DNA from: an uncultured Eubacteriales bacterium
Lineage (GTDB): Bacteria; Bacillota; Clostridia; Christensenellales; Aristaeellaceae
NCBI GenBank assembly: GCA_900550955.1
Contig: URUF01000022.1
Span: 1-31,602 of the forward strand
Length of the DNA stretch: 31,602 nucleotides
Direction: 5' to 3'
Shown in pieces: positions 25,191 to 31,602 of this stretch; the first letter of the stretch is position 1, and every line of letters starts with the position of its first letter. The position numbers and the translations under genes are program-made. The notes below the pieces were generated by a model. The model saw only the letters and a program-made list of their open reading frames with translations, was not told where the DNA came from and ran no database searches.

Positions 25191-25219
25191 ATGATAGCGT
25201 TTTCATACGCGTATGTCAA
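25191..25219 (-). promoter_or_regulatory. Promoter of the sortase-like gene
   Basis: On the minus strand a consensus TTGACA (25214-25219), a 17 bp spacer and TATCAT (25191-25196). A perfect 12 bp palindrome, CATACGCGTATG (25204-25215), fills part of the spacer. Confidence 0.78.
25192..25205 (-). promoter_or_regulatory. CcpA cre site
   Basis: TGAAAACGCTATCA on the minus strand matches the cre consensus TGWAANCGNTNWCA at every position. It overlaps the -10 element of the sortase-like gene, a position that gives repression by CcpA. It also lies about 105 bases upstream of the expected fba start. Confidence 0.65.
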
Positions 25220-25293
25220 ATAAAAACCGCGCCGGAAATTGTGAAAAAAACGTCAGGAATTTTGAACGCACCCTATCCAACGGGAACAAACTT

Positions 25294-25302
25294 TGGTATA
25301 AT
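25294..25302 (+). promoter_or_regulatory. fba promoter (extended -10)
   Basis: TGG followed by a consensus TATAAT (25297-25302) forms an extended -10 element. The -35 region is poor, which such promoters tolerate. The ATG is 37 bases downstream. Confidence 0.6.
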
Positions 25303-25338
25303 AATGACATTACCTTATGAAATGAGGAGGAAACACCC

Positions 25339-26268
25339 ATGCCAATGGTAAACAGCAAAGAAATGTTCAAAAAGGCATACGAGGGCGGCTATGCCATCGG
25401 TGCGTTCAACGTCAACAACATGGAGATCATCCAGGGCATCACCGAGGGCGCGAAGATGGAAAACGCCCCGCTTATTTTGCAGGTGAGCGCCGGCGCGCGC
25501 AAGTACGCCAAGCACGTGTACCTGATGAAGATGATCGAGGCCGCCATTGAGGATACCGACCTGCCCATCGTTGTGCACCTGGATCACGGCCCGGATTTTG
25601 AAACCTGCAAAAGCTGCATCGACGGCGGCTTCACCAGCGTGATGATCGACGGCAGCCATCTGCCCTTTGAGGAGAACATCGCCCTGACCCGCAAGGTGGT
25701 TGAGTACGCGCACGACCGCAACGTGACCGTTGAGGCCGAGCTGGGCCGCCTGGCCGGCGTGGAGGACGATGTGAAGGTATCCGCCGAGGATTCCAGCTAC
25801 ACCCGCCCCGAGGAAGTGGAGGAGTTCGCCACCCGCACCGGCTGCGACAGCCTGGCCATCGCCATTGGCACCAGCCACGGCGCGTTCAAGTTCAAGGGCG
25901 AGCCCAAGCTGCGCTTCGATATCCTGGAGGAGGTTTCCAAGCGCCTGCCCGGCTTCCCCATCGTGCTGCACGGCGCCAGCTCCGTTATCCCCAGCTATGT
26001 GGATATGATTAACCAGTACGGCGGCAGCATGCCCGGCGCGCAGGGCGTGCCCGAGGAGATGCTGCGCAAGGCCGCGACCATGGCCGTTTGTAAAATCAAC
26101 ATCGACTCCGACCTGCGCCTGGCCTTCACCGGCGAGCTGCGCAAGCACTTTGCCGAGCATCCCGATCACTTTGACCCCCGCCAGTACCTGACCGACGCCC
26201 GCAGCGGTATCCGCGAGATGGTGCGCCACAAGATTGTGAACGTGCTGGGCTGCAACGGCAAGGCCTGA
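25339..26268 (+). CDS. fba: Class II fructose-1,6-bisphosphate aldolase
   Basis: Cleaves fructose-1,6-bisphosphate to DHAP and glyceraldehyde-3-phosphate in glycolysis, using zinc. 309 residues from the ATG at 25339, preceded by GAGGAGG. D82 and H83 lie in VVHLDHGPDFE, E134 in VEAELGRLAG, and the remaining zinc ligands H180 (GTSHGAFKF) and H211 (VLHGASS); the DHAP-binding glycines follow. INIDSDLRLAF is also diagnostic. Codon use is more biased to CTG, GGC, AAG and GCC than in neighbouring genes, as expected for a highly expressed glycolytic gene. Monocistronic, with a strong terminator after it. Confidence 0.97.
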   Translation: MPMVNSKEMFKKAYEGGYAIGAFNVNNMEIIQGITEGAKMENAPLILQVSAGARKYAKHVYLMKMIEAAIEDTDLPIVVHLDHGPDFETCKSCIDGGFTSVMIDGSHLPFEENIALTRKVVEYAHDRNVTVEAELGRLAGVEDDVKVSAEDSSYTRPEEVEEFATRTGCDSLAIAIGTSHGAFKFKGEPKLRFDILEEVSKRLPGFPIVLHGASSVIPSYVDMINQYGGSMPGAQGVPEEMLRKAATMAVCKINIDSDLRLAFTGELRKHFAEHPDHFDPRQYLTDARSGIREMVRHKIVNVLGCNGKA

Positions 26269-26323
26269 TGCAGGGGCCTTGCGCCGCGGGCTATGCCGCG
26301 CGGCGGTAAAAACGGAAAAGGTA

Positions 26324-26367
26324 AAACGCCCCCTGCCGCAGCGGCGTTTCTGCGGCAGGGGGCGTTT
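26324..26367. terminator. Strong bidirectional terminator between fba and ugpQ
   Basis: An 18 bp perfect stem: AAACGCCCCCTGCCGCAG (26324-26341) and CTGCGGCAGGGGGCGTTT (26350-26367), 8-base loop, A-rich on the left and TTT on the right. It lies between two convergent genes and can serve both. Confidence 0.85.
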
Positions 26368-26393
26368 GCTGCCCTCCCTAAAAATGGCGCGGG

Positions 26394-27122
26394 TTATGCG
26401 CGGCGCGCGGCGGCTTCGTCCAGCGCCGCCGTCAGCTTATCGGGAAAATTCACCGTCATGCCGTCGCCGTTCAGCGCTAGCGCGCGGCGCATGAGCGCCT
26501 CGTCCTTCACACCCCAGAAACGCACCCCAAAGCCGCGGCGGCGGGCAAGCGCCATATCCGCCTCGCTCACCAAATCCACGCGCGGGCAAATCTGCCCAAT
26601 GCTGTGAAGCGTTAGCTTGTCAAGCGTTTCGGGCGTAATTTTGTCCGTCAGGTAGCCAACGTCAATCTCCCGATCCAGCGCGCGGATGTCCGCCACGCTT
26701 TCCCAAATGAAGGAGGTCAGCGTCACACGGCCACGGCAGCCATGCGCGTTGATTGATGCCAGCGTCTGTTCCTCCACGCCATACTGCTTGATCTCCAGCG
26801 CCAGCTTCAGGTTTTTCTGCCCAAAATAGGTGAGAAACGCATCCAGCGTAACGATTTTTTCGCCCGCAAAGCGCTCGCCCTTGAAAACGCCAAAATCCAT
26901 TTCAAGAAGCTGCGCATAGGTATACTCCCGGATAACGCCCTTCTTTCCCGTTACGCGTTCCAGCGTATCGTCGTGATGAAGCACCAGCACGCCGTCCCGG
27001 GTGCGCTGGATATCCGTTTCAATCCCGTCCGCGCGCATTTCCAGCCCGGCGTAGAACGCCCGCAGAGTGTTTTCCGGATAATATTCGCTGGCTCCGCGGT
27101 GCGCGTAATTGACAACTGGCAT
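26394..27122 (-). CDS. ugpQ: Glycerophosphodiester phosphodiesterase
   Basis: Hydrolyses glycerophosphodiesters to glycerol-3-phosphate and an alcohol. 242 residues from the ATG at 27122, 8 bases after AAAGGAG; no signal peptide, so cytoplasmic like UgpQ. The GDPD catalytic set is intact: H8-R9 in AHRGASEYYPENT, E35 and D37 in GIETDIQ, and H50 in VLHHDDTLERVT. The late block GVRFWGVKDEALMRRAL and DGMTVNFPDKL completes the TIM barrel. It is the last gene of the ugp-like operon, 60 bases after the binding-protein gene, and is the main reason to think the importer handles glycerol-3-phosphate or its diesters. Confidence 0.93.
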   Translation of the reverse strand: MPVVNYAHRGASEYYPENTLRAFYAGLEMRADGIETDIQRTRDGVLVLHHDDTLERVTGKKGVIREYTYAQLLEMDFGVFKGERFAGEKIVTLDAFLTYFGQKNLKLALEIKQYGVEEQTLASINAHGCRGRVTLTSFIWESVADIRALDREIDVGYLTDKITPETLDKLTLHSIGQICPRVDLVSEADMALARRRGFGVRFWGVKDEALMRRALALNGDGMTVNFPDKLTAALDEAAARRA

Positions 27123-27146
27123 ATGTCTTGCTCCTTTAATGGCCGG

Positions 27147-27175
27147 GGGCCGCCCCGCCTGCGGCGGGACGGCCC
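27147..27175 (-). repeat. Very stable stem-loop between ugpB and ugpQ
   Basis: GGGCCGCCCCGCC (27147-27159) pairs with GGCGGGACGGCCC (27163-27175) at 12 of 13 positions with a 3-base loop. There is no T tract on the minus strand. Such a structure after a binding-protein gene usually protects that part of the mRNA from 3' decay. Confidence 0.6.
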
Positions 27176-27182
27176 GCGCGGC

Positions 27183-28421
27183 TTAGTACAGCATCATGAA
27201 TTCGTCGATTTCGGCCTGCATCTTTTCCAAAGCCGCGCCGATATCCATGTCGGGGTCGGCTTCGATTTCGGAAAGCAGCGCCATGGTTTCATTCCAGATG
27301 GTGGAGTCCGCGGGATGGATGTTCTGGCCCTGGATGTAATCCACCTGCGCCAAAACGGTCTTCCAGATGGGATCCTCCAGGCGGGCCTGGATGAGCTCGC
27401 TGGCAAACTGGGAATGGGTGAAGGGCATGTAGCCGCGCTGAAGCGTGCTCTGGCTGATGGACTCAGGCGAGATCATGTATTTGATGAACTTGGCCGCAGC
27501 CTCCTGATGCGCGTCGTCGGAGGCGAAGATCGCAAGGCCGTTGCCGCCGATGCATACGTTCAGCTCCTTCTCGGCGGGGAAGAAGGCCATGTTGTACTGG
27601 AAGCTGTCGCCAATGGCCTCCTGGATGTTGCTCTTGGAGGCGCAGGAGGTGAAGAAGAACAGCGTGGTGCCGTTGGTGAAGTCGGTCTGGGCGGTGGCAT
27701 GCTGGTTGGCGGGCATTACGCCGTCCTTTACCATGCCGGCGATCAGGGAGAATACCTCCTTCATTTCCGGGGTGTTTACGTTCACGTTGCCGTCCGCGTC
27801 AATGATGGTGCCGCCGAAGCTCCATACCAGGGGCTGGATGTACCAGGGGCTGTCGGAATGCATATTGAAGCCGTATATATCGGTCGCGCCGTCGCCGTCC
27901 AGGTCCTTAACGGCCTGCTTGGCCGCTTCGATCATGCCGGTGAAGGTGGTGGGCACCTCAAGGCCCAGCTCGTTGAGCATGGTTTCGTTGTAGTACATCA
28001 TGGGCATGCTGCTTTGGAAGGGAACCGCCAGGCGTACTCCCTGATAGGTGTAGCGCGTCCAGAAGCCGTCGATAACGTCGGCCTGTTCCTCGGCGGTCAT
28101 GTAGTTTTCAATGGGGATGAGCTTGCCCGCGTCATAAAACTGCGGGATGCCATGGCGCTGGCCTACAATGCCCACGTGGGGCAGGTTGCCCGCGGCGATG
28201 GCGGCGTTGTACTTGGCAACCAGATCATCATAGTTGCCGCCCACCTGCACCTGGTTGATTTTGATGCCGGGGTTGGCCGCCTCAAAGGCAGCGATTTCGG
28301 CGGAGAAGTCGTCGCTGGTGCGTACCCAGAAATCCAGCGTGATGGTTTCATCGGCAAGCGCGGTGCCGCACAGGCCGGCCAGCATGCACAGCGCAAGCAG
28401 GAGTGACAGGAACTTTTTCAT
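27183..28421 (-). CDS. ugpB: ABC transporter substrate-binding protein (UgpB-like, family 1)
   Basis: 412 residues from the ATG at 28421 (AAGGAGG about 9 bases upstream). A signal peptide MKKFLSLLLALCMLAGLCGT ends in ALA before DE; the residues before Cys18 (A-G-L) do not form a lipobox, so the protein is not an obvious lipoprotein. The mature part follows the extracellular solute-binding family 1: ITLDFWVRTSDDFSAEIAAF, then VPFQSSMPMMYYNETML, then DIYGFNMHSDSPWYIQPLVW, then a C-terminal lobe with FIKYMISPESISQSTLQRGY. A sugar ligand is the alternative to glycerol-3-phosphate esters; ugpQ in the same operon favours the latter. Confidence 0.85.
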   Translation of the reverse strand: MKKFLSLLLALCMLAGLCGTALADETITLDFWVRTSDDFSAEIAAFEAANPGIKINQVQVGGNYDDLVAKYNAAIAAGNLPHVGIVGQRHGIPQFYDAGKLIPIENYMTAEEQADVIDGFWTRYTYQGVRLAVPFQSSMPMMYYNETMLNELGLEVPTTFTGMIEAAKQAVKDLDGDGATDIYGFNMHSDSPWYIQPLVWSFGGTIIDADGNVNVNTPEMKEVFSLIAGMVKDGVMPANQHATAQTDFTNGTTLFFFTSCASKSNIQEAIGDSFQYNMAFFPAEKELNVCIGGNGLAIFASDDAHQEAAAKFIKYMISPESISQSTLQRGYMPFTHSQFASELIQARLEDPIWKTVLAQVDYIQGQNIHPADSTIWNETMALLSEIEADPDMDIGAALEKMQAEIDEFMMLY

Positions 28422-28452
28422 AATACGGGATCCTCCTTATCGTTTTATTCTT

Positions 28453-28467
28453 AGGCGCGTCGCGCCT
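28453..28467 (-). repeat. Small hairpin between ugpE and ugpB
   Basis: AGGCGC (28453-28458), loop GTC, GCGCCT (28462-28467), in the 54-base gap before ugpB. Possibly an mRNA processing or stabilising element that raises ugpB over the permeases. Confidence 0.4.
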
Positions 28468-28475
28468 GAGAGCCT

Positions 28476-29306
28476 TTATTTGAGCCCTACCTTTGTGATG
28501 CCCTGCACAAAGTACTTTTGCAGCGCCACAAACAATACGAGCGTCGGTACGGTAACAAGGGTGGACATGGCCATCAGCCGGTTCCATTCCACGCCCTGTT
28601 CCATCATCATCATGGCGCGCAGGCCCGTTTGTACGGTGCGCAATTCCATGCTGTTGGTAATGATGAGCGGCCATAGGTAGCTGTTCCAGCTGCCAATGAA
28701 GCCGGTGATGGCAATCGTGGCCATCGCGCTTTTCCCCAGCGGCAGGATGATGCTCACAAAGGACTGTATCTCGCCTGCGCCGTCAATCCTGGCGGCCTCC
28801 AAAAGCGCGTCGGGAATGGTCATGTAAAACTGCCTTAGCAGGAATACGCCAAACACGCTTACCAGGGAGGTGCACACCACTGCAAAGAAGGTATCCATCA
28901 GCCCCATGGCGGAAATGGTGAGGTAGTTGGAAACGATGGTCGCCTCCTGCGGAATCATCATCGAGCACAGAAAGACCATGAACAGCGGCTTGTTCAGCTT
29001 GAACTTGAGCTTGGCAAAGGCGTAAGCCGCCATGGAGCTGGTAATCAGCTGCGCAAGCACGCAGGCCAGGGCCATGAGCAGGCTATTGGTAAAGTAGATG
29101 TCAAAGCGGGCGGTATTCCAAGCCAGCACGTAGTTTTCGGGATGCCACTCCGTGGGCCAGAACACGTTTTTGCTAAGCACCTCCTGGGAGGACTTGAACG
29201 AGCAAAGCACCATCCAGAAGAAGGGGAATACCACAATCACCGTAATCACGGCCAAAAGGAGGATGCGAAGGCACTCCCATGCCCTGAAACGCTTGCCAAA
29301 TTTCAT
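28476..29306 (-). CDS. ugpE: ABC importer permease (UgpE / MalG type)
   Basis: 276 residues from the ATG at 29306, after AAGGAGG (spacing about 9). Six membrane helices are visible, beginning ILLLAVITVIVVFPFFWMVL. The cytoplasmic EAA loop is EAARIDGAGEIQSFVSIILP, which docks the ATPase. SFKSSQEVLS and NSYLWPLIITNS are typical of the MalG/UgpE family. It is the second gene of the operon, 16 bases after ugpA. No ATPase gene (ugpC) lies in the operon; a shared MsmK/UgpC-type ATPase encoded elsewhere is expected. Confidence 0.9.
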   Translation of the reverse strand: MKFGKRFRAWECLRILLLAVITVIVVFPFFWMVLCSFKSSQEVLSKNVFWPTEWHPENYVLAWNTARFDIYFTNSLLMALACVLAQLITSSMAAYAFAKLKFKLNKPLFMVFLCSMMIPQEATIVSNYLTISAMGLMDTFFAVVCTSLVSVFGVFLLRQFYMTIPDALLEAARIDGAGEIQSFVSIILPLGKSAMATIAITGFIGSWNSYLWPLIITNSMELRTVQTGLRAMMMMEQGVEWNRLMAMSTLVTVPTLVLFVALQKYFVQGITKVGLK

Positions 29307-29322
29307 AGGAACCCTCGCCTCC

Positions 29323-30210
29323 TTACGAATCGTAGCTTACGAAGCGCTCGCACGCCATCTGCACCAGGTTGATGATGAGGATGAGTAGGAACAGCACCAG
29401 CGCGATGGCGCTTGCATAGCCCACCTGGTAGCGCCTGAAGGCGTATTCGTAAAGCATAACCACAAGGTTCTGCGTGGCCTTGGCGGGGCCGCCGTCCGTC
29501 ATCACGTTGATGGTGGTAAACATCTTCAGCACTTCAATGGAATTTAGAATCAGCAGCATAAACGTGGTTGGCGAGGTAAGCGGCGCCGTGATGTGCCACA
29601 CCGTTTGCAGGGCGTTGGCCCCGTCGATGGTGGAGGCCTCCAGCACATCCTCGGAGATGTTTTGAATGCCGCCCAGGTACACCACCGTGCTGTACCCCAG
29701 CATGCGCCAGATGGTGATTAGGGCAATGGAGGGCAGGGCCGAGGAGGTTTCGTTGAGCCAGCGCACGGGCGGTATGCCCATCAGCCCCAGCAGGCTGTTG
29801 AGCAGGCCGTACTGCGGGTTGTAGATGAACAGCCATACCACCGATATGGCCACCATGCTGGACACGCGCGGGGTAAAAAGCATGGTGCGGAATACCACGT
29901 TGAGCTTTGAGGACCGCTTGAGCATAAGCGCCAGCACAAAGCCCAGAACAAGCGTTATGGGGAGAACGATGATGGCGTACTGCACCGTGCGCCAGATGGT
30001 TTCATAAATCTCGGCGCTGCCGAAAAGCTTTTGGTAGTTGTACAGGCCGATATACTTTTTGCGCCCGGTCAGGTTCCAGTTATAAAAGCTGGTAATGATA
30101 GCGTTCACCATGGGATAGAGCGTGAACAGGAGCAGGAAAACCAGCGCGGGCAGCGTCCATGCCACGCCTCTAGCTTCCTGCGCCAACAGCCGTTTCGTCC
30201 TTGCTTTCAT
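29323..30210 (-). CDS. ugpA: ABC importer permease (UgpA / MalF type)
   Basis: 295 residues from the ATG at 30210, 4 bases after AAGGAGGCGT. Six helices, starting ALVFLLLFTLYPMVNAIITS; periplasm-facing SFYNWNLTGRKKYIGLYNYQ is the typical family loop. The EAA loop is EASTIDGANALQTVWHITAP. ITSFYNWNL, FRTMLFTPRVSSMVAISVVW and MTDGGPAKATQNLVVMLYEYAF fit the sugar/glycerol-phosphate (CUT1) group. First gene of the operon, divergent from the LysR gene. Confidence 0.9.
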   Translation of the reverse strand: MKARTKRLLAQEARGVAWTLPALVFLLLFTLYPMVNAIITSFYNWNLTGRKKYIGLYNYQKLFGSAEIYETIWRTVQYAIIVLPITLVLGFVLALMLKRSSKLNVVFRTMLFTPRVSSMVAISVVWLFIYNPQYGLLNSLLGLMGIPPVRWLNETSSALPSIALITIWRMLGYSTVVYLGGIQNISEDVLEASTIDGANALQTVWHITAPLTSPTTFMLLILNSIEVLKMFTTINVMTDGGPAKATQNLVVMLYEYAFRRYQVGYASAIALVLFLLILIINLVQMACERFVSYDS

Positions 30211-30230
30211 AGACGCCTCCTTGCAGTATT

Positions 30231-30249
30231 ATCCATATTGCTTATGGAT
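30231..30249. promoter_or_regulatory. Palindromic operator candidate in the ugpA leader
   Basis: ATCCATA (30231-30237), TTGCT, TATGGAT (30243-30249) is a perfect 7 bp inverted repeat just upstream of the ugpA ribosome site. On the minus strand it contains CATAAGCAA, also found at the other end of the intergenic region. Confidence 0.55.
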
Positions 30250-30289
30250 TTCCTTGTGCGGTTACAACGTACTGTGTTCTTTCGGCTTT

Positions 30290-30318
30290 ATTTTATATTG
30301 CATATTGCACAAAGTCAA
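30290..30318 (-). promoter_or_regulatory. ugp operon promoter
   Basis: On the minus strand TTGACT (30313-30318), a 17 bp spacer and TAAAAT (30290-30295). It overlaps the -35 region of the divergent LysR promoter, a common layout for LysR-regulated pairs. Confidence 0.6.
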
Positions 30319-30333
30319 ATATGAAGGTAGAAT
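30305..30333 (+). promoter_or_regulatory. LysR gene promoter
   Basis: TTGCAC (30305-30310), a 17 bp spacer and TAGAAT (30328-30333). Confidence 0.6.
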
Positions 30334-30339
30334 AGATGC

Positions 30340-30354
30340 ATAAGCAAAGCTTAT
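30340..30354. promoter_or_regulatory. Palindromic operator candidate in the LysR leader
   Basis: ATAAGC (30340-30345), AAA, GCTTAT (30349-30354) lies at the expected start of the LysR transcript. With the preceding C it contains CATAAGCAA, shared in opposite orientation with the site at 30231-30249. Autorepression by the LysR protein is a reasonable inference. Confidence 0.5.
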
Positions 30355-30376
30355 AGTATAGTGGGGTGAATGCTTC

Positions 30377-31303
30377 ATGGATTTTAAGGCGTTGGAGTAC
30401 ATATGCGCGATCAGCGAGGCAAAAACCATTTCGCAAGCCGCCAGGAACCTTTTCATCAGCCAGCCGGCGCTTAGCCAGTACCTGTCCAAAATTGAGCAGG
30501 GCCTGGGCACGCCCGTGTTTGTGCGCTCGGGAAACGTGATGACGCTCACTTCGGCGGGTGAAATCCTTGTGAGGGAGGGCCGGGCGCTCCTGATGGCCCG
30601 GGAGGATATGATGGCGCAGGTCGCCGGGCTGTCCAGCGGGCGGGCCGAAACGCTGTGCTTTGGCATATCGCCGTTTTACAGCAAGTATTACCTGCCGCTG
30701 CTGCTGCCCTATTACCGGACGCACTATCCGCATATCCAGCTCAATATCATCGAGCAATCCTCCACGGACTTGGAGCAGCGGGTGCTGGACGGCAGCCTGG
30801 ATTTGTGCTTCATCCCCGCCGAGCCCATGCGGGAGGGGCTTACCTACCGGCCCATCTATATGGAGGAAATCATGATCGCCCTTCCGCCTGCGCACCCTGC
30901 GAACGCCCATGCGGTGCCCTCGCCGGGCATTCCCTACCTGGATATCGCCTGCCTTGGCAACGAGCCCTTTGTGGAGCTGGTGCCCACGCTCAAGTTTGCC
31001 AAAATGAGCCAGCGCATTCTGCGCCATTTTTCCCTAACGCCCAATGTGATCTATGAATCCACCAGCTGGGATACCGTGTGCATGCTGGTGGCGCGCGGCA
31101 TAGGCGTGGGCTTCCTGCCGGAGGTGCTCATCCATAAGCATCTGCTGGAGCCTACCTTCTACCGCATTGCCGGTATCGATTCCACCCGCTCCTATTCGGC
31201 GGTTTATGTGAGGGGCCGCCGCCTTTCCCATTCCGAGCTCAACCTGATCAATGTTTTTCAGGAGCTGCTGAAAAAGGGGGCAACAGTGGAAGCGGCGCAA
31301 TAG
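30377..31303 (+). CDS. LysR-family transcriptional regulator
   Basis: 308 residues, usual family length. Helix-turn-helix in residues 1-60: MDFKALEYICAISEAKTISQ, then AARNLFISQPALSQYLSKIE, then GTPVFVRSGNVMTLTSAGEI. The effector domain begins about residue 90 (TLCFGISPFYSKYYLPLLLP) and contains a VARGIGVGFLPEVLI segment typical of LysR C-terminal domains. The GGGGTG ribosome site is 8 bases before the ATG at 30377. Its position, divergent from ugpA with shared promoters, makes it the probable regulator of the ugp-like operon; the ligand may be a glycerol-phosphate compound or a sugar. Confidence 0.92.
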   Translation: MDFKALEYICAISEAKTISQAARNLFISQPALSQYLSKIEQGLGTPVFVRSGNVMTLTSAGEILVREGRALLMAREDMMAQVAGLSSGRAETLCFGISPFYSKYYLPLLLPYYRTHYPHIQLNIIEQSSTDLEQRVLDGSLDLCFIPAEPMREGLTYRPIYMEEIMIALPPAHPANAHAVPSPGIPYLDIACLGNEPFVELVPTLKFAKMSQRILRHFSLTPNVIYESTSWDTVCMLVARGIGVGFLPEVLIHKHLLEPTFYRIAGIDSTRSYSAVYVRGRRLSHSELNLINVFQELLKKGATVEAAQ

Positions 31304-31386
31304 GCAAACGCGAAACGCCGCCCAGCGAAAACAAACGGATGGGCGAAAGCAAACCCTGCATGGCGCGGACGGGGTTTTGTCACGGA

Positions 31387-31403
31387 ATAAAGGCCTCCTT
31401 TAT
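31387..31403 (+). repeat. Short hairpin after the LysR gene
   Basis: ATAAAGG (31387-31393), CCT, CCTTTAT (31397-31403), followed by GCTTTTG. It is a weak candidate for the LysR gene terminator. The rest of 31304-31510 shows no gene or clear signal. Confidence 0.3.
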
Positions 31404-31514
31404 GCTTTTGCCCCCTGGAAGGACGGCTTTATTTTAAAGCAGGCATGTAAAGCCCGTGACCGGAATATGAAAAATGGTTGTAAAATTTGCCCGGCTTTTC
31501 GGCATATAGCGATG

Positions 31515-31547
31515 AAAAAAGGGCCGGCAGCGCAATACTGCCGGCCC
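31515..31547 (-). terminator. Terminator of a minus-strand gene lying right of the window
   Basis: GGGCCGGCAG (31521-31530), 7-base loop, CTGCCGGCCC (31538-31547). Read on the minus strand the stem is followed by TTTTTT (31515-31520). The gene it serves lies beyond 31602 or ends in the last 55 bases, where I cannot identify coding sequence. Confidence 0.8.
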
Positions 31548-31602
31548 GAGCCTGTCGATAAACCCCATGGGAGGCTTGGAGGGCCGCAGACCCGCAACCT
31601 CA

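Noticed and set aside
23925..25223. 432-codon plus-strand open frame opposite the proline-rich region of the sortase-like gene
   Set aside because: Arg/Gly-rich translation with repeats is the antisense image of the Pro/Gln repeats; no ribosome site, and the minus-strand gene has a promoter and a recognisable outer domain.
26973..28406. 477-codon plus-strand open frame opposite ugpB
   Set aside because: Antisense shadow of the binding-protein gene; no family features.
31400..31597. 65-codon minus-strand open frame at the right edge
   Set aside because: It spans an obvious minus-strand terminator hairpin and has no ribosome site or family resemblance.

Overview
The window looks like a chromosomal segment of a moderately GC-rich (about 60% by eye) Gram-positive anaerobe of the Bacillota, most likely class Clostridia. 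Support: strong AAGGAGG ribosome sites with ATG, GTG and TTG starts; sigma-A type promoters with 17-18 bp spacers; two perfect LexA boxes of the Bacillota type; a perfect CcpA cre match; two MurA paralogues; an HxlR regulator; and a citramalate synthase. Order or genus cannot be fixed from the sequence. The signal peptides and the PlsC-like protein recall uncultured gut Clostridia (inference). I see no phage, insertion sequence, CRISPR array, tRNA or rRNA.

Layout. 1-5.6 kb: an apparently orphan MazF-type toxin, an SOS-controlled Y-family polymerase, a first murA (preceded by a tiny overlapping ORF), and uvrB. 5.7-9.7 kb: a secreted protein and an amidohydrolase on the minus strand, then a second murA with a J-domain/TPR protein. 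9.7-14.1 kb: a PlsC-like acyltransferase diverging from a HAD phosphatase, then a serine beta-lactamase-fold hydrolase coupled to citramalate synthase. 14.1-15.1 kb: a flavodoxin and its divergent HxlR regulator. 15.2-19.3 kb: a MacAB-like export operon with two adaptor proteins. 19.3-21 kb: citrate synthase with a structured leader. 21-25.2 kb: a DUF1015 protein and a 911-residue membrane protein whose outer domain is a class B sortase lacking all its catalytic residues. 25.3-26.3 kb: class II fructose-bisphosphate aldolase. 26.4-31.3 kb: a ugp-like ABC importer operon (two permeases, binding protein, glycerophosphodiesterase) with a divergent LysR regulator.

Functional groups. Genome maintenance (dinB, uvrB) is interleaved with peptidoglycan precursor synthesis (two murA). 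Carbon metabolism includes citrate synthase, citramalate synthase, aldolase and the ugp-like uptake operon.

The most unusual signals are: (i) a dispersed two-hairpin repeat, with three full copies and one half copy, whose stems covary and which sits at gene 3' ends, where it seems to supply stop codons; (ii) the catalytically dead sortase with a roughly 590-residue proline-rich cytoplasmic region, under a cre-overlapped promoter; and (iii) an SOS-induced dinB whose stop codon overlaps that of convergent murA.
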